From Thermoproteus sp. (GTDB taxonomy: Archaea; Thermoproteota; Thermoprotei; Thermoproteales; Thermoproteaceae): 64,000 nucleotides of DNA. The notes under the pieces were generated by a model. That model was not told the origin of the DNA, ran no database searches, and saw nothing but the letters and a program-made list of their open reading frames with translations. The translations under genes were made by a program, and so were the position numbers. Each line of letters starts with the position of its first letter. The first letter of the stretch is position 1. This document shows, piece after piece, positions 56,964-64,000 of this stretch. The stretch lies in the NCBI GenBank assembly GCA_038893495.1, contig JAWARJ010000001.1, forward strand, positions 1,167,824 to 1,231,823. Direction: 5' to 3'.

Positions 56964-57158
56964 TACCCTCACGACGTGGCCCAATATCTGGGCCCTACCC
57001 CCAGTCGGCTGGGCCAATACGCGCCCGCAGACTAGACACCTCACCACCATAGAGGCGTGGCTAAATATGACCTGCTCGTTGCCGCAGTCGGGACAGCGGA
57101 CCCTCAAGAACTTAGTGCGGGGCTGGGGTATTAAGACCTTGGAGAATCTCGGCGGCAT
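56955..57158 (-). CDS. rps27e: Ribosomal protein eS27
   Basis: A 67-residue zinc-ribbon protein with C22, C25, C41 and C44 ([25 protein letters not shown]), the S27e pattern. It follows the eL42 gene by 1 nt, the usual archaeal L44e-S27e pair. The 3' end overlaps the convergent GINS gene by 9 nt. Confidence 0.94.
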   Translation of the reverse strand: MPPRFSKVLIPQPRTKFLRVRCPDCGNEQVIFSHASMVVRCLVCGRVLAQPTGGRAQILGHVVRVLD

Positions 57159-57159
57159 A

Positions 57160-57435
57160 TTACACCAGCTCTACCTTCTTCATTCTGCCTAGAGACTTAT
57201 GTAGCTTATATCCACATTTAGAGCAGGTGAGCACAAGCGCTATCTTCTTGTTGACCTTGGCGAACCTCTTCTGTTTTGGCTTGGGCGAAGAGCCGTAGCC
57301 CTTCAGCTTCCTGTTGTACCTCCTCTGCCCCTCCGCCAACTCCCTCCTCTTGCCTTGGTGGTATATAGAGACGGTATGTTCAGTATAGGCGTCGCACCTG
57401 GGGCAGTACGTATTCACCTTTTTCGGAAAACGCAT
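57160..57435 (-). CDS. rpl44e: Ribosomal protein eL42 (L44e)
   Basis: A 91-residue large-subunit E-site protein. [31 protein letters not shown] is the typical start; a second cysteine pair [10 protein letters not shown] completes the zinc site. Start ATG 57435 is placed 14 nt after the convergent end of the oxidoreductase operon spacer. Confidence 0.95.
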   Translation of the reverse strand: MRFPKKVNTYCPRCDAYTEHTVSIYHQGKRRELAEGQRRYNRKLKGYGSSPKPKQKRFAKVNKKIALVLTCSKCGYKLHKSLGRMKKVELV

Positions 57436-57449
57436 GTCGCGCCATATAC

Positions 57450-59330
57450 TCAGACCTTAAAAACATTACTACAGGGGCGGAGCTCCACGTAGCTCGTATT
57501 TATGCGCGGAGTCCCCCCGTAGGGATTCGGCGTGCCGTCGACGACCGCGTTTATGGGCATGCCGTCCAGCCCCCTCGCTATGCCCCTCATTAGGACCACC
57601 CCGCGCGGGACCTCGGGGTCGGCTACGAGCTTGACCCTAACCGAAACGCCGCCCGCCTCTATACACGCCACGTCGGCCTTCACGTCGGCCGGATTCACGA
57701 ACGCGATGGGCTCCGGCTCGCCGTATTCCTCGAAGAATTGGGTGTTAGTGTGGAGGGGCTCCGAGGTGAAGGTAAGGACGTAGCCCCCCTTGGGCCTCTC
57801 GTATTTCGGCAGAGGGCTGAGGCCGGCCCTCTCCGCGGCGAGGCTGTAGAACTCCACTCTGCCAGTGGGGGTGTTGAACTTAAGGGGGTCCCCTCTACGT
57901 AGGGGGAGGACCCCGGCGGCCCTTAGCTCCGCCAGCTTCACTCCGGCCGGCCTCAACGCGGCGTCCACTGCATCCCAAGGGTCTTCGCGTAGGAGCGGAT
58001 GTCCCCCGAGGCCGAGCCTCTCGCCCAGCTCCCTCACGACCCAGTATTCCGGCCTCGCCTCGCCTACAGGCTGTACTACCGCCTTGTTGTAAACGAGCAG
58101 GTTGTGCCAGTAGCTATAGACCACGTCGTCCTTCTCCAAATATGTAGGCGCGGGGAGGACCAAATCGGCGCACTCGGCGGTCTCGTTGAGGACTATATCG
58201 TGAACCGCCAGGAACAAATCGCCGCGCCGGGCGGCCTCACATATCCTATCTCCCTGCGGCAGAGTCATCGCCGGGTTGGCGTTCCAGACGTACAACAGCT
58301 CGAAGTTGCCTATAGAGGAGCCCACAAGCCCCATGGGGACGACCCTAGAGGGCTTGCCCGCATGTAGGCCTCTGAGGTAATCGAAATCTATGCCCCAAGC
58401 CCCGGAGTTAGAATAGAAGAAGCCTAGGGGGTCGCCCAAGAGGGCGTGTATCAACGAGATGGCCCTCACCGCGTCGCCTCCGTTTAGAGTCCGCCCCAAC
58501 GAGAAGCCTATTACGGTCTTGGCGCCCGACGCGTAGAGGTCGACCAGCTCGTCGAACTTCCTCCTGTCTATCCCTGCCTCCCTCTCCACGAGGTCGAAGT
58601 CGAACTGTTTTACGTAGTCGACAAATTTGTCGAAGCCGTACGTATACCTCTCTATGAAGGTCTTGTCGTAGACTCCTCTCGATATGAGCTCTCTCGCTAT
58701 TCCCAAAGCCAACACGACGTCGGTGCCCGGCCTTATCAAGACGGGGACATCTGCGGCCTTGACGGTCTCTGTGGGAGCTACGTCTATAGCGGCGGTCTTG
58801 GCCTTGGCTCTCTTCACAGAGACCCAGCCGTGTATGAAGCTGACGGCGGCGTTTAGGCCCCAGAAGACCACTGCCCTCGCCGAGGCCAGCTCCTCCGGCA
58901 ACACGCTCCAGGAGCGGCCCCAGTGGAGCTTCAACGCGGCGTGGCCCTCTGCGCTACAGATGGAGTAGTCGGTCGACGCGGCCCCCAGAGCGTTGAAGAG
59001 CCTGGCGGGATAGTACCAAGTCAAAAGGCCTTGGTTGCCGTCGTACTCCACGTGGAGCACCTTGGCGGGATCCGTGGCCTTAAGCCTATCGGCGAGCTCG
59101 GCCAAAGCCCTGCCCCAGTCCACCTCTACGAATCCACCCTCCTTTCTGAGAAGAGGCCTCTTGAGCCTCCTCTTGGAGTACAGTCTCCTCACGTCGGCCC
59201 TCCCCCTGGGGCAGGTAAAGCCTAAGGTGGGGAACCACTTGACCGGCCTCAAATCGGCGAGCCTCTGCCCGTCGAAGACCGGCTCGAATATACACGTGTC
59301 GTAACAGTCTCTGGTACAAGCGACGACCAC
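57450..59330 (-). CDS. Molybdopterin oxidoreductase, cytosolic type
   Basis: A 626-residue DMSO-reductase-superfamily protein (COG0243). The Fe-S site is C5, C9, C13 and C40 ([18 protein letters not shown]). Later, [11 protein letters not shown]-like and [17 protein letters not shown] cofactor-binding segments and a C-terminal [16 protein letters not shown] domain are visible. There is no twin-arginine signal, so it works in the cytoplasm. No partner Fe-S or membrane subunit is adjacent, so the electron acceptor is unknown; formate dehydrogenase-like or thiosulfate/polysulfide-related activities are options. Mo versus W cannot be told. Confidence 0.85.
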   Translation of the reverse strand: MVVACTRDCYDTCIFEPVFDGQRLADLRPVKWFPTLGFTCPRGRADVRRLYSKRRLKRPLLRKEGGFVEVDWGRALAELADRLKATDPAKVLHVEYDGNQGLLTWYYPARLFNALGAASTDYSICSAEGHAALKLHWGRSWSVLPEELASARAVVFWGLNAAVSFIHGWVSVKRAKAKTAAIDVAPTETVKAADVPVLIRPGTDVVLALGIARELISRGVYDKTFIERYTYGFDKFVDYVKQFDFDLVEREAGIDRRKFDELVDLYASGAKTVIGFSLGRTLNGGDAVRAISLIHALLGDPLGFFYSNSGAWGIDFDYLRGLHAGKPSRVVPMGLVGSSIGNFELLYVWNANPAMTLPQGDRICEAARRGDLFLAVHDIVLNETAECADLVLPAPTYLEKDDVVYSYWHNLLVYNKAVVQPVGEARPEYWVVRELGERLGLGGHPLLREDPWDAVDAALRPAGVKLAELRAAGVLPLRRGDPLKFNTPTGRVEFYSLAAERAGLSPLPKYERPKGGYVLTFTSEPLHTNTQFFEEYGEPEPIAFVNPADVKADVACIEAGGVSVRVKLVADPEVPRGVVLMRGIARGLDGMPINAVVDGTPNPYGGTPRINTSYVELRPCSNVFKV

Positions 59331-59375
59331 GAAGCCCCCACGATAAGCAATTAAAACAGTTTGGAGTTCGGCCTA

Positions 59376-59771
59376 ATGGCGAGACTCCCCCTATACGAAG
59401 AGGCCGTGAGGCTCCTCGCCTCTAGGTCGGGCCTCCCCCATTTGTTGAAGGTGCCCATATATGTAGTGTCGTCTAGCTCCAAGTCCAGGGCATACGCCAG
59501 AATTTGGGGCGTGTCGAGGCCCCTACAGGAGGCGCTGGGCGTCGGCCCCCTCTACGTGGTCGAGTTGCTGGAGCCCTACTGGCGCCTCGACTGTATGGAG
59601 AAGGCGAAGGTCCTCGCCCACGAGCTCGCCCACATACCGCGCACAGCCAGCGGGGCGCTTAGGCCGCATAATTCCGCATTTCGTAGGGACTATAGGGCGA
59701 TAGCCAGAGGCGTGGGGGAGGCGTGCCGCCTAATTATGGAGGGGGACCAAAGGGGAAGGCTCTCTCCTTAA
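59376..59771 (+). CDS. Small HExxH metallopeptidase-like protein
   Basis: A 131-residue protein with zinc motif HELAHI (VLAHELAHIPRTASG) and a following RPHNSAFRRDYRAIARGV, where the histidine may be the third ligand. This resembles the short putative (phage-type) metallopeptidase family. ATG 59376 is preceded by attaaaac (59350-59357); the in-frame TTG at 59361 is less well placed. It diverges from the molybdopterin enzyme. Substrate unknown. Confidence 0.65.
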   Translation: MARLPLYEEAVRLLASRSGLPHLLKVPIYVVSSSSKSRAYARIWGVSRPLQEALGVGPLYVVELLEPYWRLDCMEKAKVLAHELAHIPRTASGALRPHNSAFRRDYRAIARGVGEACRLIMEGDQRGRLSP

Positions 59772-60714
59772 GTATCTTCGCCGCCACGTAGATCCCGCCC
59801 GCCATCAACAAGACGGCCGACGCTCCGACCAACGGTGCGTAGCCGGTGAGCCTTAAGGCGCCAGCGGCGATGGGGATTAGGGGCAGGTAGGCCGGCCATT
59901 TGGGCACTTGCCTCAAGAAGACCGAGGGGAGGAACCAAGGCACGCACAGGCTGAACATGACCACTGCGATGCCCATGTAGAGGAAGTGGGTCGCCGGCAG
60001 GCCCAAGAGGCCCAACGGGGCTAAGATCGGCAAAGTCCTCCCCACGGCGGTGCCCCAGGCGTAGGGCTCCTTCGCGATGTAGAGGCCCCTCACCAGCGCT
60101 AAAAACGCCGCGAAGATCAAAGCGATAATCGCGGGCGCCGGCAGAGGCGAGAGGAGGAGCGCCAAGTAGATAGCCGCGAAGACGGCCGATTGGGCTAGGG
60201 TTATATTGAGTCTCCTCCTGGCCGAATCTACGCGCATCATGAGGCTCATGGCGGACGCCGCCGGGAAGGAGGCGACGACCTGCCAAGGCGACCTCGCGAG
60301 GATTAAAGCGACCAGCCCCGCCACGACCAGCACGTTCGGCGGGGCGTTTCTGCCGGCGAATCCAGGGGTATATAGGGCTATATACAATATCGAGAAGGGA
60401 GCCCAGGCCAGCGGCAGGCCGACGTACCCGCCGGCTAGGCCCAAAAGGAAGAGGGCCAGAAGGACGTAGCTCAAAGGCCTTTTGGGCATCGTGTTGGTGA
60501 AGGCGGGATGTTGTAGGTACATGACCGAGAGGTAGAAGGCGAGGAGGCCCCACGTCATGAAGTCCGCATGTACGCGAATGGAAAATCGAGGCGCGGCCAG
60601 CCCCGCCATGAAGAAGAGGAAAGACAGAGCCAACGATATCTGGGAGACGCGTATTAGGTCGAGATTGGCATAGAAATACTCCCTAGGGGGCCCCCTCCCG
60701 ATTCTATACCACAT
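59734..60714 (-). CDS. Polytopic membrane protein, unknown function
   Basis: A 326-residue protein with about ten hydrophobic segments covering most of its length. It carries histidines within or near membrane segments (RVHADFMTWG, YLQHPAFTNT, ATHFLYMG), a feature of NnrS- or heme/metal-handling families, but I cannot assign it. The 3' end overlaps the metallopeptidase gene by 38 nt. Confidence 0.55.
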   Translation of the reverse strand: MWYRIGRGPPREYFYANLDLIRVSQISLALSFLFFMAGLAAPRFSIRVHADFMTWGLLAFYLSVMYLQHPAFTNTMPKRPLSYVLLALFLLGLAGGYVGLPLAWAPFSILYIALYTPGFAGRNAPPNVLVVAGLVALILARSPWQVVASFPAASAMSLMMRVDSARRRLNITLAQSAVFAAIYLALLLSPLPAPAIIALIFAAFLALVRGLYIAKEPYAWGTAVGRTLPILAPLGLLGLPATHFLYMGIAVVMFSLCVPWFLPSVFLRQVPKWPAYLPLIPIAAGALRLTGYAPLVGASAVLLMAGGIYVAAKILKERAFPFGPPP

Positions 60715-60792
60715 AGCTCGAACTAGCGTGCATGCTTTAAAGAATATCCAGCTTGGGAGATACGCTTTTTAAGCGCCGCGGATCTTCTACAT

Positions 60793-60999
60793 ATGTACTA
60801 CATCGCTGATGAGAAGCTGAGGGCGGCCGTGGAGAAATTCGGCATAGAGAGGACTATGGCCTGCAGGACGCTCTTCCAACTGGTCAAGCTCTACAAGACG
60901 GGCCTCGTGACGGAGGCCGTGGGCAAGAAGGCGGAGGCCATGATGGCCGACATGTGCCCCAAAGAGCTGGTAGACGTAATCGCGCAGACCACCGACTAG
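60793..60999 (+). CDS. Small protein, unknown function
   Basis: A 68-residue helical protein with two cysteines (MACRTLF, MCPKEL). ATG 60793 is preceded by gctttttaagcg (about 60763-60774), and its 3' end overlaps the convergent acyl-CoA dehydrogenase gene by 4 nt. No family recognised; codon use resembles neighbouring genes. Confidence 0.55.
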   Translation: MYYIADEKLRAAVEKFGIERTMACRTLFQLVKLYKTGLVTEAVGKKAEAMMADMCPKELVDVIAQTTD

Positions 61000-62141
61000 G
61001 CGCCTCCCCTCTCCAAGAGCTTGTATATCACGTACTTCATGACCTCGTTTGTGCCCTCGCCTATTTCTAGGATCTTGGCGTCCCTATAGAACATCTCGGC
61101 CTTGCTCTCCTTGCTGTATCCGTAGCCGCCCTCCATCTGCACGGCCCTCCTGGTCACATCCACCGCGAGGCGCGCCGCTTGTAGCTTAGCCACGTGGGAC
61201 ATGAGGAGGAAGTCGGGCGACTTGGTGTCGTAAAGGTAGGCCGCATAATATGCGAGGGTCCTGGCCGTCTCTATGGCTGCCAACATTTCGGCGAGTTCGA
61301 ACTGGGCGTTTTGGAACTCAATTAACTTCCTCCCGAATAGCTCTCTGTTTTTGGCCCAGTTGTAGGCCTCCTCGAAGGCCCCCCTCGCCACGCCTATCGC
61401 CACGCCCGATATGGCGACCCTCCCCACGTCTAGAGTGTGCATCAAGATCTTCCACCCGCCGTTCAGCTCGCCGACTATGTCGCCGTCGCCGACCCTGCAG
61501 TCGTTGAGTTTCAACTCGGCGGTGCCGGTGCCCCTAACCCCCATCACCTCTATGGGCGATGCCTCGACGCAGTTGTTCCTCCGCAGGAGGAAGACCGTAA
61601 TTGCCTTATGTCTGGCCTCCCTAGGCCCCGTCCTGGCCGCCACTAAGTAGTAATCGGCGTACAGCCCGTTGGTGATCCACATCTTCGCGCCGTTTATAGA
61701 CCACTCTCCGCCGATCCGCTCGGCTCTGGTCTGTATCGCCGCCGCGTCGCTACCGCAACAAGGCTCCGATAGGGCAAAAGCGCCTATTTTCTCCCCCGCC
61801 GCCACTCTAGGCAGGACCTCTTCTTTCTGTTCCCTCCGCGCGAAGTTGTTAACGGCGTCGGCGAAAAGAATCCCGTAGGCCTCCACCAACAAGCTGAAGC
61901 CCCCGCTTATACGCCCCAGCTCCTCCAATACGACCACGGCGGACCTCAAGTCGCCCCCTCCCCCGCCGTACTCTGGAGGCACCGTTGGGGTCAAAAGGCC
62001 GAGCTTTCCGGCCTCCCTAATGGCCTCTCTGGGGTAGTAGTTCTCTCTGTCCATCCTGCGGGCTATAGGCTCCACATGTTTCTCCGCGAACTCCCTAGCG
62101 GCCTTCCTCACCAGCTCATGTTCCTGCGTCAAAAGGCTCAT
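60996..62141 (-). CDS. Acyl-CoA dehydrogenase
   Basis: A 381-residue flavoprotein of the acyl-CoA dehydrogenase family. Visible: FALSEPCCGSDAAAIQTRAERIG, KMWITNGLYADYYLVAART, GVRGTGTAELKLNDCRV, LFGRKLIEFQNAQFELAEM and the late GEGTNEVMKYVIYKLL. The catalytic base position near YRDAKILEIGEGTNE is typical. ATG 62141 overlaps the DUF35 stop (ATGA), so the longer reading from 62195 is dropped. It belongs to the thiolase-DUF35-DUF35-ACAD operon, probably a CoA-ester degradation route. Confidence 0.9.
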   Translation of the reverse strand: MSLLTQEHELVRKAAREFAEKHVEPIARRMDRENYYPREAIREAGKLGLLTPTVPPEYGGGGGDLRSAVVVLEELGRISGGFSLLVEAYGILFADAVNNFARREQKEEVLPRVAAGEKIGAFALSEPCCGSDAAAIQTRAERIGGEWSINGAKMWITNGLYADYYLVAARTGPREARHKAITVFLLRRNNCVEASPIEVMGVRGTGTAELKLNDCRVGDGDIVGELNGGWKILMHTLDVGRVAISGVAIGVARGAFEEAYNWAKNRELFGRKLIEFQNAQFELAEMLAAIETARTLAYYAAYLYDTKSPDFLLMSHVAKLQAARLAVDVTRRAVQMEGGYGYSKESKAEMFYRDAKILEIGEGTNEVMKYVIYKLLERGGA

Positions 62142-62569
62142 TCCTCCTCGAAGTACTCTATGTCGGTGACGAGGCCCTTCCTCTCGCTCCGCCACTTGGG
62201 CCTCACCTTCATGCCGACTCTCGGCCTGTCGGTCTTCACGTAGTGGATCAAGCCCCCTTCGACTCCGGGGAACTTTATGAAGGCCAACACTCTCCTCTCC
62301 CTGAGGGGCTCGCCGTAGAAGTCCCTCTCCACGACCGTGAAGCTCTCCACGACGCCTACCGGCTCCACATCGCGGAGCTCCTTAACCTCCTCGAAGTCGT
62401 AGGGGCAGAAGGCCTTAGGCGGCATGAAGAGCCTCCCGCACTTGGGGCAGTAGGCCGCGGTCAGCTTGCCTTCTCTCAACGCCTCGAGCCATTTGGTGCC
62501 CACGGGGCCCGCCGTGTAGACATAGGCCTCTATTTCCATCACCTCCGGGAAGTACTTGACGCGCCTCAT
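62138..62569 (-). CDS. DUF35 OB-fold protein with incomplete zinc ribbon
   Basis: A 143-residue DUF35 protein, a family that bridges thiolases and HMG-CoA synthases in archaeal acyl-CoA complexes. The rubredoxin-like ribbon has C41, C44 and C55 but Asp58 (FCPYDF) instead of the fourth cysteine. The OB part includes VGVVESFTVVERDFYGEP and AFIKFPGVEGGLIHYV. ATG 62569 overlaps the other DUF35 stop (ATGA). Its metal binding may be changed. Confidence 0.88.
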   Translation of the reverse strand: MRRVKYFPEVMEIEAYVYTAGPVGTKWLEALREGKLTAAYCPKCGRLFMPPKAFCPYDFEEVKELRDVEPVGVVESFTVVERDFYGEPLRERRVLAFIKFPGVEGGLIHYVKTDRPRVGMKVRPKWRSERKGLVTDIEYFEEE

Positions 62570-63099
62570 GGCCTCACCGCCTCGAAGCACTCTATGTCCG
62601 TGATGGAGCCCGTCCTTTTCTCGGGCGGCTTCCAACGCGCCTTGACCCTCGCGCCGAACGCCCTCATGCTCTTTACGTCGTCCTCCGAGAAGCCGCATAG
62701 GTAGTGCATAAGGCCGGGGAAGAAGTGGTCGTCGAACTTATAGCCGGGCACGTCCAGCTTCACTACGCCTACCGCCACGGGCTCCTTGAGCCTAGACCTA
62801 TCGGCCGCGATGTAGCTCATGACGGCGGTCACCACGACCCCCTCGTCCTTCACTTCAATCCACCTATCCACCTCGCGGAAGCAGTAAGAGCAGTACATCC
62901 TAGGCGGCACGAAGACCCTCCCGCATTTATCGCAGACCGTGCCCAAGATCTTGCCCTCCTTCAGCCCCGCCAAGAAGCGGCCAAGGGCCTGACCCGTGGT
63001 GTACTCATAACGCGCCCTGCCCACCACGCCCATCTCGAATACCGGAAACGTCCACTTGTCGTACTTAGTGCCTCTTGGGTTTAACGGCTTGCCGGTCAT
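62566..63099 (-). CDS. DUF35 OB-fold protein with complete zinc ribbon
   Basis: A 177-residue DUF35 protein. The ribbon cysteines C56, C59, C70 and C73 (VCDKCG, YCSYCF) are all present, and the OB fold contains GVVVTAVMSYIAADRSR and VGVVKLDVPG. ATG 63099 overlaps the thiolase stop (ATGA), so the very long reading from 63348 is rejected. It should form a complex with the thiolase encoded upstream. Confidence 0.9.
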   Translation of the reverse strand: MTGKPLNPRGTKYDKWTFPVFEMGVVGRARYEYTTGQALGRFLAGLKEGKILGTVCDKCGRVFVPPRMYCSYCFREVDRWIEVKDEGVVVTAVMSYIAADRSRLKEPVAVGVVKLDVPGYKFDDHFFPGLMHYLCGFSEDDVKSMRAFGARVKARWKPPEKRTGSITDIECFEAVRP

Positions 63100-64000
63100 A
63101 TCCCCATCACGATCACAGTTCCTGCCTGCATTAGGTCGCCCCAGGCTTGCGCCAAGCCGGTATATACAGGCTTCTTCACCTGTCTGGCTCCTGCCTCGCC
63201 TCTTATCTGCCAGAATATCTCGGCGACCTTCATGAGCCCCGCCGCGGCGATGGGGTTCCCCACGCCCAACAGGCCGCCCGACGGATTTATGGGCAGGTCG
63301 CCGTCCCTCTGCGTCACCCCCTCCCTCGTCAAGACGGGCGCCTCGCACTTCTTGGCCAGGCCCAAGCCCTCCATGTGGTGTAGCTCCTTGTAGTCGAAGG
63401 GGTCGTAGGGCTCGGCCACATCTATCTGCTTCCTGGGGTTGTCTATGCCGGCCATGCGGTAGGCCATTTCGGCCGCGCGGCGGACATATTCCGGATAGGC
63501 CAAATCGCGGTTAGTCCAATGGGTCGTGTCGAGAGTCCACCCGATCCCCTTCACCCACACGGGCGTGTCGGTGATCCTTCTGGCCTCCTCCTCACTGGCC
63601 AGCACCACGGCCGCCGCGCCGTCGCTAGTCGGCGATATGTCGAGGAGCTGGACCGGCCACACTAACACCTCGCTCTTCAATACGTCGTCCACCGTGACGT
63701 TGGGCATGCACAACTGCGCCGAGGGGTGGCCGCAGGCGTTGCGCTTATTCTTGACGGAGACTAGCGCTATGTCTTCTTTCTTCACGCCGCATTTATGCAT
63801 ATAGCGATGCATCTCCATGGCGAATATCCAGATGAGGTTGGGGTTCAATGGCTTTTCGACTATGGGGTCCCAGATGTACCTAAAGACGTATTGGGTATGC
63901 GGCTTGGCCGCGTGGCTCATCTTCTCCTCAGCAACAGCCAGCACCTTCTTGCAGAGCCCGGAGGCCACGTGCCACCACGCGGCTATGGGCACGAAGACGC
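63096..64000 (-). CDS. SCP2-type thiolase, 5' part outside window
   Basis: The C-terminal 300 or so residues of a thiolase-family protein; the reading frame runs open to the window edge, and the normal N-terminus with the nucleophile cysteine is missing, so the GTG at 63992 is not the real start. Motifs: LLDISPTSDGAAAVVLAS, DVAEPYDPFDYKELHHMEGLGL and NPSGGLLGVGNPIAAAG. In the last, Asn replaces the histidine of the usual GHPxGATG, and the C-terminal CxG motif is replaced by QAWGDL. It leads the operon with two DUF35 proteins and an acyl-CoA dehydrogenase. Confidence 0.85.
   Translation of the reverse strand, partial: VFVPIAAWWHVASGLCKKVLAVAEEKMSHAAKPHTQYVFRYIWDPIVEKPLNPNLIWIFAMEMHRYMHKCGVKKEDIALVSVKNKRNACGHPSAQLCMPNVTVDDVLKSEVLVWPVQLLDISPTSDGAAAVVLASEEEARRITDTPVWVKGIGWTLDTTHWTNRDLAYPEYVRRAAEMAYRMAGIDNPRKQIDVAEPYDPFDYKELHHMEGLGLAKKCEAPVLTREGVTQRDGDLPINPSGGLLGVGNPIAAAGLMKVAEIFWQIRGEAGARQVKKPVYTGLAQAWGDLMQAGTVIVMGI

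Noticed and set aside
59768-60553. 261-residue minus-strand frame overlapping the polytopic membrane protein
   Set aside because: Arg/Gly/Pro-rich shadow frame; the overlapping frame has clear membrane segments and a better start.
63100-63348. N-terminal extension of the DUF35 protein at 62566
   Set aside because: It lies inside the thiolase gene in another frame, has low-complexity Arg/Gly content, and ATG 63099 gives an ATGA overlap.
1-64000. CRISPR array, insertion sequence or phage region
   Set aside because: No regularly spaced repeats, transposase motifs or integrase were seen anywhere in the window.

Overview
The window looks like chromosomal DNA from a hyperthermophilic crenarchaeon of the Thermoproteales (Thermoproteus/Pyrobaculum-like). 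The evidence is a set of archaeal information-processing genes (aIF1A, SRP54, RpoE/Spt4, TFS, PCNA, primase small subunit, a GINS subunit, ribosomal proteins eS19, eS27, eL31, eL39 and eL42, Pus10), a PaREP1-family protein, and promoters whose TATA-like element lies about 17-28 nt before the start codon, as expected for leaderless transcripts. I used that spacing to correct several starts. Gene density is very high. I saw no rRNA, tRNA, CRISPR array or insertion sequence.

Layout. 1-6.8 kb: methylthiotransferase (cut by the window edge), folP, a NifX-methyltransferase fusion, a hydrolase, a THUMP protein, SfsA. 6.8-14.5 kb: sulfur-relay genes (tusA-SQR-DUF1641 diverging from a dsrE-like gene, then dsrC with a winged-helix gene and a second DUF1641 gene), interrupted by an AsnRS-like asparagine synthetase, a glutamate-synthase-like FMN protein and aIF1A. 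14.5-17.5 kb: a large exported repeat protein and a PadR regulator. 17.5-27.4 kb: a nitrogen block with split glutamate synthase, glutamine synthetase, a class II amidotransferase, NAD synthase with a separate nitrilase-type glutaminase, a LysJ/ArgD-like aminotransferase and a Gfo/Idh oxidoreductase. 27.4-33.3 kb: MFS transporter, ThiI, DUF981 membrane protein, ornithine cyclodeaminase family enzyme, and an ABC membrane domain without an ATPase. 33.3-38.7 kb: Pus10, a GC-rich gene-free stretch that may encode a structured RNA, PaREP1, a short TrmY-like protein, SRP54, a PiT-like transporter, DeoC. 38.7-48 kb: thioesterase, GlmU-like and GlmS enzymes, Spt4/RpoE, PIN, ATPase, HIT and an NDP-sugar pyrophosphorylase. 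48-53 kb: a 58-residue zinc-finger gene, an M48 protease, a winged-helix gene, a coiled-coil gene, a HerA-like ATPase and a compact XPD-like Fe-S helicase, joined directly to the ribosomal genes eL31 and eL39. 53-57.4 kb: PDCD5, eS19, TFS, PCNA, PriS, GINS, eS27, eL42. 57.4-64 kb: a molybdopterin oxidoreductase, a small metallopeptidase, a membrane protein, and an acyl-CoA dehydrogenase/DUF35/DUF35/thiolase operon cut by the window edge.

The most interesting parts are the helicase-ATPase module at 50.3-52.6 kb, with a 19-bp palindrome that could hide a Shine-Dalgarno-like sequence just before the helicase; a perfect inverted repeat lying exactly between the two divergent sulfur-relay promoters, whose half-site recurs in a palindrome before the DUF981 gene; a possible structured RNA before PaREP1; the glutamine/ammonia block; the NifX-methyltransferase fusion with a histidine-rich linker; and a thiolase lacking the usual active-site histidine beside one DUF35 protein with an incomplete zinc ribbon.
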